Shown one piece after another: positions 38,618-46,700 of a DNA stretch of 64,000 nt. The DNA lies in the IMG/VR virus record IMGVR_UViG_3300025010_000029, positions 101,698 to 165,697 of that record; one strand, given 5' to 3'. How positions within the stretch are numbered: position 1 is the first letter of the stretch; each line of letters starts with the position of its first letter. The notes beneath the pieces are model-generated. The model saw only the letters and a list, made by a program, of their open reading frames with translations. It searched no databases and was not told the DNA's origin. Origin of the DNA: a virus. A program made the translations under genes and the position numbers.

Positions 38618-38697
38618 TAAAAGTTAAAGGGTGTATAACACCCAACACCCTTTAACATATCTTTAATCAATAATAAAGAGTCAGCTTTATTATTGAC
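38618..38697 (-). ncRNA. Candidate small RNA with two perfect hairpins
   Basis: A consensus promoter (-35 TTGACA, 18-base spacer, -10 TATAAT) reads leftward and predicts a start at about 38697. The RNA of about 80 bases would form a 5' hairpin of 12 base pairs (38667-38678 with 38685-38696, 6-base loop) and a terminator hairpin of 12 base pairs (38623-38634 with 38645-38656) followed by UUUUAU. No reading frame of note exists inside. The element lies in the gap between the amidase and XhlA-like genes on the strand opposite to them. Confidence 0.55.
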
Positions 38698-38703
38698 AAA
38701 TCT

Positions 38704-38733
38704 ATTATACCATACGAGGGGTGAATATGTCAA
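38704..38733 (-). promoter_or_regulatory. Consensus promoter of candidate small RNA
   Basis: TTGACA at 38728-38733 and TATAAT at 38704-38709 on the minus strand, separated by 18 bases and with a TGG extended -10 element. It overlaps the ribosome binding site and first codons of the rightward XhlA-like gene, so activity would interfere with or antagonise that gene locally. Confidence 0.7.
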
Positions 38734-39116
38734 TGGTAGGTGAAGATAAAATGTCAATGGATTTAGAAATAAAAGAAAAATTTGAAGAGCATGAATCAAA
38801 AATAGAACAACATGAAAATCGTATTAGAACGCTAGAAATAGAAACTGCACAGTCAAGAGAAGCTTTATCTAATCTTCAAAAAGGACAAGATAAATTAGAG
38901 TTAGCAATACAAAGATTGGAAAATATTACTGTAACCAATGGTAATGCAATGTTTAATTCAATAAATACATTCGCACAATTAATTGAAACAAGAGATACAA
39001 ATAATACAGAAAAAACTGTCGCGAAAAGCCGAAATATTAAAGATATTATTGTTCAAGGTATTATAACTGGTGGGGCATTAATTGGAGGATTCTTTGCTGG
39101 GGGTGGAGGAAAATAA
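38727..39116 (+). CDS. XhlA-like holin-associated protein
   Basis: A 129-residue protein with an N-terminal coiled coil (about 15-75) and one C-terminal membrane segment (VQGIITGGALIGGFFAG, about 108-125), the architecture of XhlA/hemolysin-type proteins that work with holin and amidase in lysis. The start at 38727 is preferred; a GTG at 38721 is too close to the GAGGGG site. The location one gene after the amidase supports a lysis role. Confidence 0.6.
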   Translation: MSMVGEDKMSMDLEIKEKFEEHESKIEQHENRIRTLEIETAQSREALSNLQKGQDKLELAIQRLENITVTNGNAMFNSINTFAQLIETRDTNNTEKTVAKSRNIKDIIVQGIITGGALIGGFFAGGGGK

Positions 39117-39214
39117 AATATTAAATAATTAGCACTATATAATATGACAATGTTAAAAAATATATACCAAAAAAGTAGCAAGTAAAATAAATTATAAAGG
39201 AGTGTATATTTGTA

Positions 39215-39487
39215 ATGGATAGAGTATATTTTGGAAGTAATGATTTATTGGTTAGCACTGCAAATAAAGAATTAATTCAGCAACATGCACCAAGGGCAGG
39301 ATATGAAATAAGAGCTTATAAATTTAGTTTTATGAACAATGAAAATTGTCACGTAAAAATAAACGGAAGTGGGCAAATATTATTGCAAGCAGGGCAAGGT
39401 TTTAATATTGATAAAGATGATGAAAAAATATTATCATTTGTTATTGTTGAAGCAGGAATTACATATAATTACATTGGATTATATTAA
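39215..39487 (+). CDS. Hypothetical small virion-type protein
   Basis: A 90-residue beta-rich protein (VKINGSGQILLQAGQGFNI). It resembles the small single-domain proteins often coded next to decoration or fibre genes. AAAGGAG lies 12 bases before ATG. The following gene also looks structural, so both may be virion decoration proteins that interrupt the lysis cassette. Confidence 0.5.
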   Translation: MDRVYFGSNDLLVSTANKELIQQHAPRAGYEIRAYKFSFMNNENCHVKINGSGQILLQAGQGFNIDKDDEKILSFVIVEAGITYNYIGLY

Positions 39488-39520
39488 AAAATAATTAATA
39501 TTAAAGAAGGAGGAATAAAA

Positions 39521-40534
39521 ATGTCTGGACTATTTAATGATAATGGCTTAGTATTACACAATATACTAAAACAATTACAGGGACTAGGAACAGGAAATCA
39601 ATCAATTATTCCAATTAACAGTAGTGAAGATGAAATATTTACAGCAGATAATCCTGCTGTAGTTGAAGTACAAGATTTAGATAAATATGATGGTGGTATT
39701 GCAACTGGAGGTAGTAAAACTACTATTGTAGATACTACTAAAGATTTTGTAACAAATATGTTTACTGGTAATATAGCAAAAGTAAATATTTCAGGCAAAG
39801 AATATTATAGGACTGTTGCAAGTAATACTGCAACAACATTAACAATTGCAACATTGCCTGGGGCGAGTGCAACTGCGAAAATTGGTGAAACAGGTACTTC
39901 TGAAGTAACAATTACTGTTGTAGCTGAAGGAATTGAGGGTAATGAATATAGTGTTGAAGTTGTAGAAGCTCCTGGAACAAATGATAATTTATCAGCATCA
40001 TTAACAGGGGATGTATTAACTGTATACTTAGGTAAAACTTCTGACTCATTAGATAATACAAAAAACACTGGAACTCTTGTTGCCAGTGCAATTGATGCGT
40101 TGCCAGAATTCACTGCTGTTCTTACAGGCTCAGGTGGTGTTGTACCAGTAACAGTTAATCCTGTAGAATTTAGTGGTGGTATTGCTACAGTAAGACCTAC
40201 TGTTGGCACACTTTATCAGATTATGAGAAAAAATATTATATCTGATGGTGGCAATTCTATTACAGTAGATGGTTCTGTAAACATTGCAGGAAGTACACTT
40301 GTAGAACAACTTACTCAAGCTGATGCTGAAACTGGAGTAATAACATTTGCAGAAAATATCTCTACAATTAAAATACATAATACAGATGCAGTTAATGCTG
40401 GTGTATTTACTGTTAATGGTATTGATATTACTGTTCCAGTAAGTACTATAGTAAAAGAAACAATTGGGGGTATTCCTAGTAAAGATGTGACTATAACAGG
40501 AGCAACAACATATATTGTTTCTAGGTATGAATAA
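39521..40534 (+). CDS. Putative virion structural/decoration protein
   Basis: A 337-residue Thr/Val/Gly-rich, beta-rich protein with Ig-like repeats (SEVTITVVAEGIEGNEYSVEV, then LSASLTGDVLTVYLG). No membrane segment or enzyme motif. Excellent SD GAAGGAGG. Composition suggests a secreted-like or capsid-surface domain protein. Its location between lysis genes is unusual. I do not recognise a specific family. Confidence 0.5.
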   Translation: MSGLFNDNGLVLHNILKQLQGLGTGNQSIIPINSSEDEIFTADNPAVVEVQDLDKYDGGIATGGSKTTIVDTTKDFVTNMFTGNIAKVNISGKEYYRTVASNTATTLTIATLPGASATAKIGETGTSEVTITVVAEGIEGNEYSVEVVEAPGTNDNLSASLTGDVLTVYLGKTSDSLDNTKNTGTLVASAIDALPEFTAVLTGSGGVVPVTVNPVEFSGGIATVRPTVGTLYQIMRKNIISDGGNSITVDGSVNIAGSTLVEQLTQADAETGVITFAENISTIKIHNTDAVNAGVFTVNGIDITVPVSTIVKETIGGIPSKDVTITGATTYIVSRYE

Positions 40535-40568
40535 TAAAAGTAATATTGAATAAAAGGGTGGATGTTTA

Positions 40569-40892
40569 ATGGATACTAATCAATTTTTTGATTTAACAAT
40601 GTTAGCAACATTGCCAGGTATTACAGCAGGTGTATTATTGGTTGTACAATTTACAAAAAATATAATTGATTTTATAATATTATATTTATGCAATATGCTT
40701 AGAATACCAATTGAAAAATTTCCTACAAGTACATGGGTAGTAATTATTAGTGAAGCAATGTTATTTACAGTAACATATTTCACTAATGGTAGTTTAGACG
40801 TAAAAACAATATTTATAACTAGTTTAAATGGATTAATAGTCGCTGGTTCTGGAATGAAAGTGTTTGAATCAATGACAAAATCAAACACATAA
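40569..40892 (+). CDS. Holin
   Basis: A 107-residue protein with three hydrophobic segments (about 14-36, 53-70 and 80-100) and a short charged end, the class of small phage holins. It forms the membrane hole that lets the amidase reach the wall. It lies near the end of the late operon and is followed by a terminator. SD AAAAGGGTGG. The family is not certain but topology and location are convincing. Confidence 0.65.
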   Translation: MDTNQFFDLTMLATLPGITAGVLLVVQFTKNIIDFIILYLCNMLRIPIEKFPTSTWVVIISEAMLFTVTYFTNGSLDVKTIFITSLNGLIVAGSGMKVFESMTKSNT

Positions 40893-40910
40893 ATATAAGA
40901 TTTAATTTAT

Positions 40911-40945
40911 CCCTTCTGAGAATTTTCAGAAGGGTTTATTTTTTT
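40911..40945 (+). terminator. Terminator after holin
   Basis: Stem CCCTTCTGA (40911-40919) and TCAGAAGGG (40926-40934) followed by TTTATTTTTTT: a classical rho-independent terminator 19 bases after the holin stop codon. Confidence 0.9.
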
Positions 40946-40969
40946 ATTTAGAGTAAAAGGAGAATATTT

Positions 40970-41503
40970 ATGATTAAAAATAAAGGCAAGCAATTTGAAA
41001 ATGATTTAAAAGATTCATGCAAATCAGAAAAGATATTCTATTATAGAATTAAAGATAGTGCATCAGCATTTAATGAAAAATGTTTTAAATGTAAAGATAA
41101 TAAAAATAAATTTACACTAAAGAATGAATGTGATTTTTTAGTTTTCCATCCTCCTATATTAATACCAATTGAATGTAAATCAGTATCAACCAAATCAATT
41201 AGCTTGTCAGAAAGTATGATAAAACCACAGCAAATAGAAAGCTTAACAAAGTGGTCAGTGTTTGAAAATGTTGTGCCAGGGTTTATATTTAATTTTAGAG
41301 AGGTTGATAATGATACATATTTTTTACATATAAATGATTTTAATAATTATGTTAAAGATGAAAATAGAAAAAATAAAGCAAGTATTCCAGTAGCATATTG
41401 TGAAAAAATGGGTATTAAGATCGATAGTATGAAAAAAGTAAAGAATTATAAATACGATGTAATAGAATTGTTTGATAAATTAAGTGTGAGATATACAAAT
41501 TAA
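40970..41503 (+). CDS. RecU-like Holliday junction resolvase
   Basis: A 177-residue PD-(D/E)XK-type nuclease of the RecU family, resolving recombination intermediates and branched DNA before packaging. Seen: N-terminal NKGKQFENDLK helix, YYRIKDS, catalytic core CDFLVFHPPILIPIECKS (acidic residue then E-x-K), a Q-containing helix (MIKPQQIESL) and FIFNFRE. SD AAAAGGAGAA. It is the last rightward gene and its end overlaps by 4 bases the end of the leftward zinc-ribbon gene. Confidence 0.8.
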   Translation: MIKNKGKQFENDLKDSCKSEKIFYYRIKDSASAFNEKCFKCKDNKNKFTLKNECDFLVFHPPILIPIECKSVSTKSISLSESMIKPQQIESLTKWSVFENVVPGFIFNFREVDNDTYFLHINDFNNYVKDENRKNKASIPVAYCEKMGIKIDSMKKVKNYKYDVIELFDKLSVRYTN

Positions 41504-41763
41504 TTTATATTTTTATTTATGTGTAAATTATGAAAATATTTTCTACAATTACTGCAATATGTTATTTTGTTTTTAGTTTTATGTTTACTAGTAGGATAAT
41601 CCATTATTTTATTGCATTGTGGACATTTGCCTTCTAATTGTCTTTGCAATCTATATTTTCTTTGTTTCATTCTGTCTCTGCAAGTATTACAACAATATAT
41701 ATGTTTTTTATTGATAGGTGAAAAAGAATTGCCACAGCATAAACATGAAATAGTATTTAACAT
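41500..41763 (-). CDS. Small zinc-finger protein
   Basis: An 87-residue protein with three CxxC pairs (CLCCGNSF, YCCNTC, CPQCNKIM and a CSNCRKYF pair) forming two or three zinc ribbons, and a basic linker (RDRMKQRKYRLQRQLEGK). Probably a nucleic-acid-binding or regulatory protein. It has its own promoter (41797-41825) and converges on recU. Confidence 0.55.
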   Translation of the reverse strand: MLNTISCLCCGNSFSPINKKHIYCCNTCRDRMKQRKYRLQRQLEGKCPQCNKIMDYPTSKHKTKNKITYCSNCRKYFHNLHINKNIN

Positions 41764-41796
41764 AATTATTTCAGTCCCTTATTATAGAATATTTAT

Positions 41797-41825
41797 ATTA
41801 TATAATATAAAATAATATATGTCAA
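41797..41825 (-). promoter_or_regulatory. Consensus promoter upstream of zinc-finger gene
   Basis: On the minus strand TTGACA (41820-41825) and TATAAT (41797-41802) are separated by exactly 17 bases. It lies between the terminator of the upstream operon and the zinc-finger gene. Confidence 0.7.
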
Positions 41826-41840
41826 ATTAAATTAGTAATT

Positions 41841-41880
41841 ATAAAGGATACTAATAAAAATAGTTATTAGTATCCTTTAT
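41841..41880 (-). terminator. Terminator closing the leftward early operon
   Basis: Perfect 16-base-pair stem (41841-41856 with 41865-41880) and 8-base loop, just past the end of the 75-residue gene on the minus strand. The minus-strand tail is AT-rich but without a long T run. Confidence 0.65.
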
Positions 41881-41885
41881 TTTTA

Positions 41886-42113
41886 TTACATATTCTTTTT
41901 ATTAGTATATCTATTAATTTCTGAAAGTAATTTTTCTAAAACATCTTCTCTGCCTTTTCTATAATTGCCATCTTGAAATAGTTTATTTTCTTCAATCAAT
42001 TTATTTATAATATATTTTATTCTATTTTTTTCTGCAATTCTACCTTCTTCAAATGCTTCTTCTCTATGTTTACCTAACATACAACTTAACTCTCCATGAC
42101 TAATTTCTGCCAT
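41886..42113 (-). CDS. Small hypothetical protein
   Basis: A 75-residue charged helical protein (HREEAFEEGRIAEKNRIKYI). SD AAAAGGAGAA precedes ATG. It is the last gene of the leftward operon, before a strong hairpin. Unknown function. Confidence 0.55.
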   Translation of the reverse strand: MAEISHGELSCMLGKHREEAFEEGRIAEKNRIKYIINKLIEENKLFQDGNYRKGREDVLEKLLSEINRYTNKKNM

Positions 42114-42127
42114 TATATTTCTCCTTT

Positions 42128-42421
42128 TTATTCAGGATAAAATCCCAAAATATCTTTAACAGAAAAATTCCTTTCTGCATTTTTATCTAAATCAATGGCT
42201 TGTAATAAATGTTGATCTGTCCTATGGTATTTATTATTGCCATAATATATTGTTAATGGTTTTACATTTCTTGTTCCTTGTTTCCCTTCCCAATTCACAT
42301 ACTCAAATTTTAAAGTCCTCTCATCTTTAATTGCATTTCTAATATATCTTATTTTAGATGCTAGACTTACAATTTTACTTCCCAAAATTTCATTTCTTAA
42401 ATTTAAATTAATATTCATCAT
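42128..42421 (-). CDS. Small WYL-like domain protein
   Basis: A 97-residue protein resembling an isolated WYL sensor domain: LKFEYVNWEGKQGTRNVKPLT, then HLLQAIDLDKNAERNFSVKDI. In regulators such domains bind ligands or nucleic acid. Here no HTH is attached. It overlaps the upstream gene by one base. The WYL call rests on pattern similarity only. Confidence 0.45.
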   Translation of the reverse strand: MMNINLNLRNEILGSKIVSLASKIRYIRNAIKDERTLKFEYVNWEGKQGTRNVKPLTIYYGNNKYHRTDQHLLQAIDLDKNAERNFSVKDILGFYPE

Positions 42422-42735
42422 TAATTTATCTCTCCTTTATTCATACATATTTTAAAATCATTTATTTTTTCTGCTAATTTACAAAATGCCATATCTTCTA
42501 ATTGTCCTTTGCTTGTACAAGGAAAACATTCAACAAGCATTCCAACAATAAAATCTTCACCTAAGTCCAGATTAACCAATTTTTTTATTGGTTGCATTGC
42601 CGTAAGAGTGTATTTATTATCTTCTGGTGGAATGTAATTAATATTTTGTGCTGAAGGTTTTCTTGGTCTTGATTGTGCTATAATTTCATTATGTCCACCT
42701 TTACAAAATATACTTCGTTTAAGGATACTATTCAT
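42421..42735 (-). CDS. Hypothetical protein
   Basis: A 104-residue protein with four cysteines and no recognised motif (FIVGMLVECFPCTSKGQLEDMAF). The gene overlaps neighbours on both sides by a few bases, as expected in a compact operon. SD AGAAGGTGA. Confidence 0.5.
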   Translation of the reverse strand: MNSILKRSIFCKGGHNEIIAQSRPRKPSAQNINYIPPEDNKYTLTAMQPIKKLVNLDLGEDFIVGMLVECFPCTSKGQLEDMAFCKLAEKINDFKICMNKGEIN

Positions 42736-42868
42736 TGTTGTTCACCTTCTCTTTCTTTTTCTTATTAAATTTCTTTTCCTCTGTTCCTTTAATAATGGCA
42801 ATTGTTTTTAATTTCTTAATAGGTATAATCAAATCTAATTGATTATTAATAACTTCATCAATATTCAT
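42728..42868 (-). CDS. Very small hypothetical protein
   Basis: A 46-residue ORF (MNIDEVINNQLDLIIPIKKL..., with a Lys-rich end) that overlaps the next gene by 8 bases and contains its SD. It begins within the end of the preceding small gene. No strong SD of its own, so expression is probably coupled. Confidence 0.4.
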   Translation of the reverse strand: MNIDEVINNQLDLIIPIKKLKTIAIIKGTEEKKFNKKKKEKVNNNE

Positions 42869-42986
42869 TCATCTGTTCTTGATTTTCCATTATATATCTG
42901 AATTTATCCATACCCTCTTTTAAACAAAGTGGGCCTAGTTTTTCTCTTACCTTACCAAGATTAGATTTGTTATTAATTACAAACAT
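42858..42986 (-). CDS. Very small hypothetical protein
   Basis: A 42-residue ORF (MFVINNKSNLGKVREKLG...) with a strong SD AAAAGGAGAG 7 bases before its ATG. Tight packing with its neighbours argues for a real gene. Function unknown. Confidence 0.5.
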   Translation of the reverse strand: MFVINNKSNLGKVREKLGPLCLKEGMDKFRYIMENQEQMNEY

Positions 42987-43028
42987 ATTAATCTCTCCTT
43001 TTATGTTTAATAATTATATATATGATTA

Positions 43029-43355
43029 TTAATCTTCATCTACTTCAATATAATAATTTCCAACAGTATCATCAAATTTCTTTTTATAATAATTACCTTG
43101 TAAAGCAATTCTATCAAATTCTCCAATAATTACTTCTTTATTATTTTTTCTCAAACCAATAGTAAGTAAATTTTTTGTTCCAATTGCTTTTCTTAAATCA
43201 TTGCAAATATCAGTATATACATATCTATATTGGTCTTCTGCTTCGTTACTAGGATTTTGTTCTATATATTCTTCTAGTTTTTTCATATTTATCATGCAAT
43301 TTATTAAATTTGGTTCAGTACTTCCATACCAATTTATAACATAAATTTTTCTCAT
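43029..43355 (-). CDS. Hypothetical protein
   Basis: A 108-residue protein starting MRKIYVIN. The ATG at 43355 is chosen because AAAAAGGAG is about 12 bases upstream of it, while the TTG at 43364 nearly touches the SD. Ends in an acidic strand (GNYYIEVDED). No recognised family. Confidence 0.55.
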   Translation of the reverse strand: MRKIYVINWYGSTEPNLINCMINMKKLEEYIEQNPSNEAEDQYRYVYTDICNDLRKAIGTKNLLTIGLRKNNKEVIIGEFDRIALQGNYYKKKFDDTVGNYYIEVDED

Positions 43356-43377
43356 TAATATCAATCTCCTTTTTGTT

Positions 43378-43668
43378 TTAATTTATTTCGTATATTAAAG
43401 TATCAATATTTCTTTTAAATTCAATTTTAATAATGTTATACTTATTAAGTATATTCAATAATTCTTTTTTAGTATAAAAACCATCAGAACATATTAAACA
43501 ACGATAACCTTTTATAACATAAGTAATATAGGTAACTTTATAATTATTATAGTGTATAAGTAAGCTAAAATCATTTTTTATAACAGAATCAATACATTTT
43601 TTTAACAGTGGTGTTATTTCTGAAATATCTATCTTAATAATTTTTTTCTTTATTATAAACACCTCCAT
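43378..43668 (-). CDS. Hypothetical protein, start uncertain
   Basis: A 96-residue protein from the ATG at 43668. The only good SD, GGAGGTG, lies inside codons 1-3; it is 8 bases before an in-frame AUA at 43653, so the true product may start there. The sequence is a mixed alpha/beta small domain (KVTYITYVIKGYRCLICSDGFY). It is the first gene behind promoter 43706-43734. Confidence 0.5.
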   Translation of the reverse strand: MEVFIIKKKIIKIDISEITPLLKKCIDSVIKNDFSLLIHYNNYKVTYITYVIKGYRCLICSDGFYTKKELLNILNKYNIIKIEFKRNIDTLIYEIN

Positions 43669-43705
43669 GTTTTTTATTTATCATCTTAATTTGTTGCTTT
43701 TTATT

Positions 43706-43734
43706 ATTATACTATAATATTTTATCTTTGTCAA
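43706..43734 (-). promoter_or_regulatory. Consensus early promoter
   Basis: TTGACA (43729-43734), spacer of 17 bases and TATAAT (43706-43711) on the minus strand; predicted start near 43699. The spacer contains AAAATATTATAG, shared with the promoter at 62174-62202. Confidence 0.8.
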
Positions 43735-43759
43735 TAGTATAATAATAAAAATATAACAA

Positions 43760-46700
43760 TTAATTATATTTATTTTTTATCTTTTTCTTTTCATATTTTT
43801 TCTTGTATTCTTCAAACCATTTAAAGTATTCTTTAACACCAAAGATTGTTAATGCATTATATCTATATATTCCTTTTATAACAAGTGCCGTTCCTCTATT
43901 GAATAAATCCTTCTTTTCATTCCACAGTCCAAGTTTAATACGACACTTTAACATACCAGTTTTTGTCGAAATATATACATATTTCTTATCTGGTTTATCA
44001 TCTTTATCCATATAACTACCAAATATTAACACTTCTTTTTCTCTTTCATTGCCTAGTTCTTCAACATTATGGACTTTTAATTTATAATCTTCATATAAAT
44101 TATCAAATGGTGTTCCAGAAAGATAACAATTCATTGCATGAAATTCCCATTGATATTTATTGTAATCACTGTATATTTCAATTGCTTTTGCATAATCTTT
44201 TTTGCTAAGTGTTGCATAGTCATGTTTTTCAAAATCAAACATTTTTCTTTTATCTTTTTTACCTGTTCGTGCTAATTCTATAAATTCCATTAATGTAGCG
44301 TATCTATCAGCATTATAAAAATCAAATGCCCCTGCTTTGATTAAGGATATTACAGCACGTTTATTAACATGATTAGGATTTGTTTTAGAACCTTTCCAAC
44401 AATTCTTAGAATAAAAATCTTCTAAGTTTGAATATGGTCTATTCTCTTTAATTTGTTTTACTGCATCATCACCAATATGGTTAAGGGGTTTTAAACCAAA
44501 TATAATTTCATTGTTGTGAACAGTAAAGCCATAGTCAGCTTTATTTATATCAGGAGGTCTTAAAGTGCCACCTTTTTGATTAAATAGTGCAATTGCTTTA
44601 GCAAGTTTGCCATATTTGCTTGATTTATTATCTTCTCCTTCTTCATCGGTAGCACCTGCATTTACATTCAAACAAGCACATTCCCATTCTAAAGAATGAT
44701 AGTATTTAAATATAGCAGATTTAATTCCTTCAATGGTATATTCATCGGCATGTATATCGGAAAAACCATAACCTTTTAATGCTAGTATCATTTTCCAACA
44801 ATAATCTAAAAATAATTTTCTTCTATTAAGTTTATTGCCTTGTTCATAAAAATCTTGTTCAACTTCTTTTAGTAACTCAGGCTTCTTTTTTGCAATTGCC
44901 TTTCTTAACTTGTGTTGAAAAGGAATATTGAAACCTGCAACTTCTCTGCTTAAAACCATAATATCTTCTTGTGTAATACAAATAAAATATTTTTCTCTTA
45001 AACATTGATCAATTAATTTAATTTCATCATCATTTAATCCTGCTTTACGCATTTCTTCAAATGCAACATCAGGGTCTTCTTTATATCTAATATACTTATC
45101 AATCAATTGTTCACCATCATCATTCATTAAGCGTATTAAACTATTCCCTGCACTTAATTCTTTAACATTGTTAGGTTTTAATTTTTTTAATGCGTTCTTG
45201 CCAACTTCAGTTGCCCATTGGAATACTTCATCTGTATTACCAGGATGAAATATATATTTCCATAAATTTTTATCTTTAAAGTTGATATTATCTGGATGAA
45301 TAGAATCTTCATTTTTATATAATAAATTCAAACAATAATGTAATTTATCTTGTAATTCAGTGATTAAAAAATCATATTTTATACCACCGCGATACTCAGA
45401 ATCACCCATATTTAATTGTGTTACAATTTGCCCTCCGCTAGTAGTCATTGAAGCATTATGTAACATGTAACTATCTGGAAAAATTAATTTACCACTTGCA
45501 TGAGCACTTCTTTTATCTATAATACCGTTCAAATCAATAGCATATTCAAATAATTTAGGATACTGTTTCTGATAATTTTTTAATTCAGGAATTACATCCC
45601 AACCTTCATCTTCACTGCCATTTAGACAGTCTATTAAAGGTCTATTTTTTCCTCTGTCAACAGGTATTAAAGAACTTATTTTTTCTGCTGTTTTAATAGG
45701 TATTCCTATTGCCCTTGAAACAGCGAGAATAGCTGATTTAGAAGATATAGTGCCAAATGTACAAATATCAATTACTTTATCATTGCCAAAATATTCTTTT
45801 ATTTTTATCCCAATAATACGTTTTTTGCCTTGCTCGCTATCAAAATCAACATCAGGAAAGTCAGGTCTATCTTCATGTATATATCTCCAATATGGCAAAT
45901 TAAATTCTATAGCATCTATTTGTACAATATTCGTTAAATAACATGTTACAAATGCACCAACAGAACCTCTACCACAACTAATTAAACTTCCACAAGCACG
46001 AATAATATCAAATATTGTTAATACTGTCAAGTGATATTTTGTATAAGATGCTTTAACAGATTGTTTGCACAATTCAAATACTCTTAATTCTGTGTTAATC
46101 ATTTCTAAATACTTATTGGCATTTGGTTTTAAATCAATAGATTTATCTATATATCCTTTTTCAATTAGGTATAACCAATATTGATCGTTTATATCTTCTG
46201 ATTCTGCAAATAAATTGAAATAAGGGTATTTATCAGGATACTTATCATAATATTGTTTAAAAATACCTTGATATTTAAATTCGGGAATAATAATTTCTGG
46301 CATTAATACGTCATGCTTAATTTCATATTCTTCAACTCTATCAGCAATATCTAATGTATTTTTCATTGCTAATTCTGTTTCTTCTTTTCCTATTTGGGGA
46401 TACATAATTTGTCTAATTTCATCAGAAGTCATTATGTAAGTATAGTCGTAAAAATCTTCTTGTTCTCTTTCATTAGATGGCTTAGATTTTAGCAGTATTC
46501 CATGTAATTCTTTATCTTCAGGACGTAAATAATGAGCATCTGTTGTCACAATTGTTTTTAATCCAAAATGCTTTGCTAATATTTTTAATTTTTTGTTGAC
46601 AGGAATTTGGTCAGGATGATTAGAAGCCTGATACTCAAGATAAAAATTATCTTTTCCAAATATATTAATAAATTTTTTTATTGTTAAAGTAATATTATTT

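Noticed and set aside
38602-38799. A 65-residue ORF on the minus strand covering the amidase/XhlA gap
   Set aside because: It has no SD, would begin upstream of the consensus promoter, and its length comes from the terminator and XhlA-gene antisense. The promoter and hairpins here are better explained by a short non-coding RNA.
39805-40209. Minus-strand ORF of 134 residues in the 337-residue structural gene
   Set aside because: Thr/Val/Pro-rich shadow of the Thr/Gly-rich coding strand; no promoter or SD.
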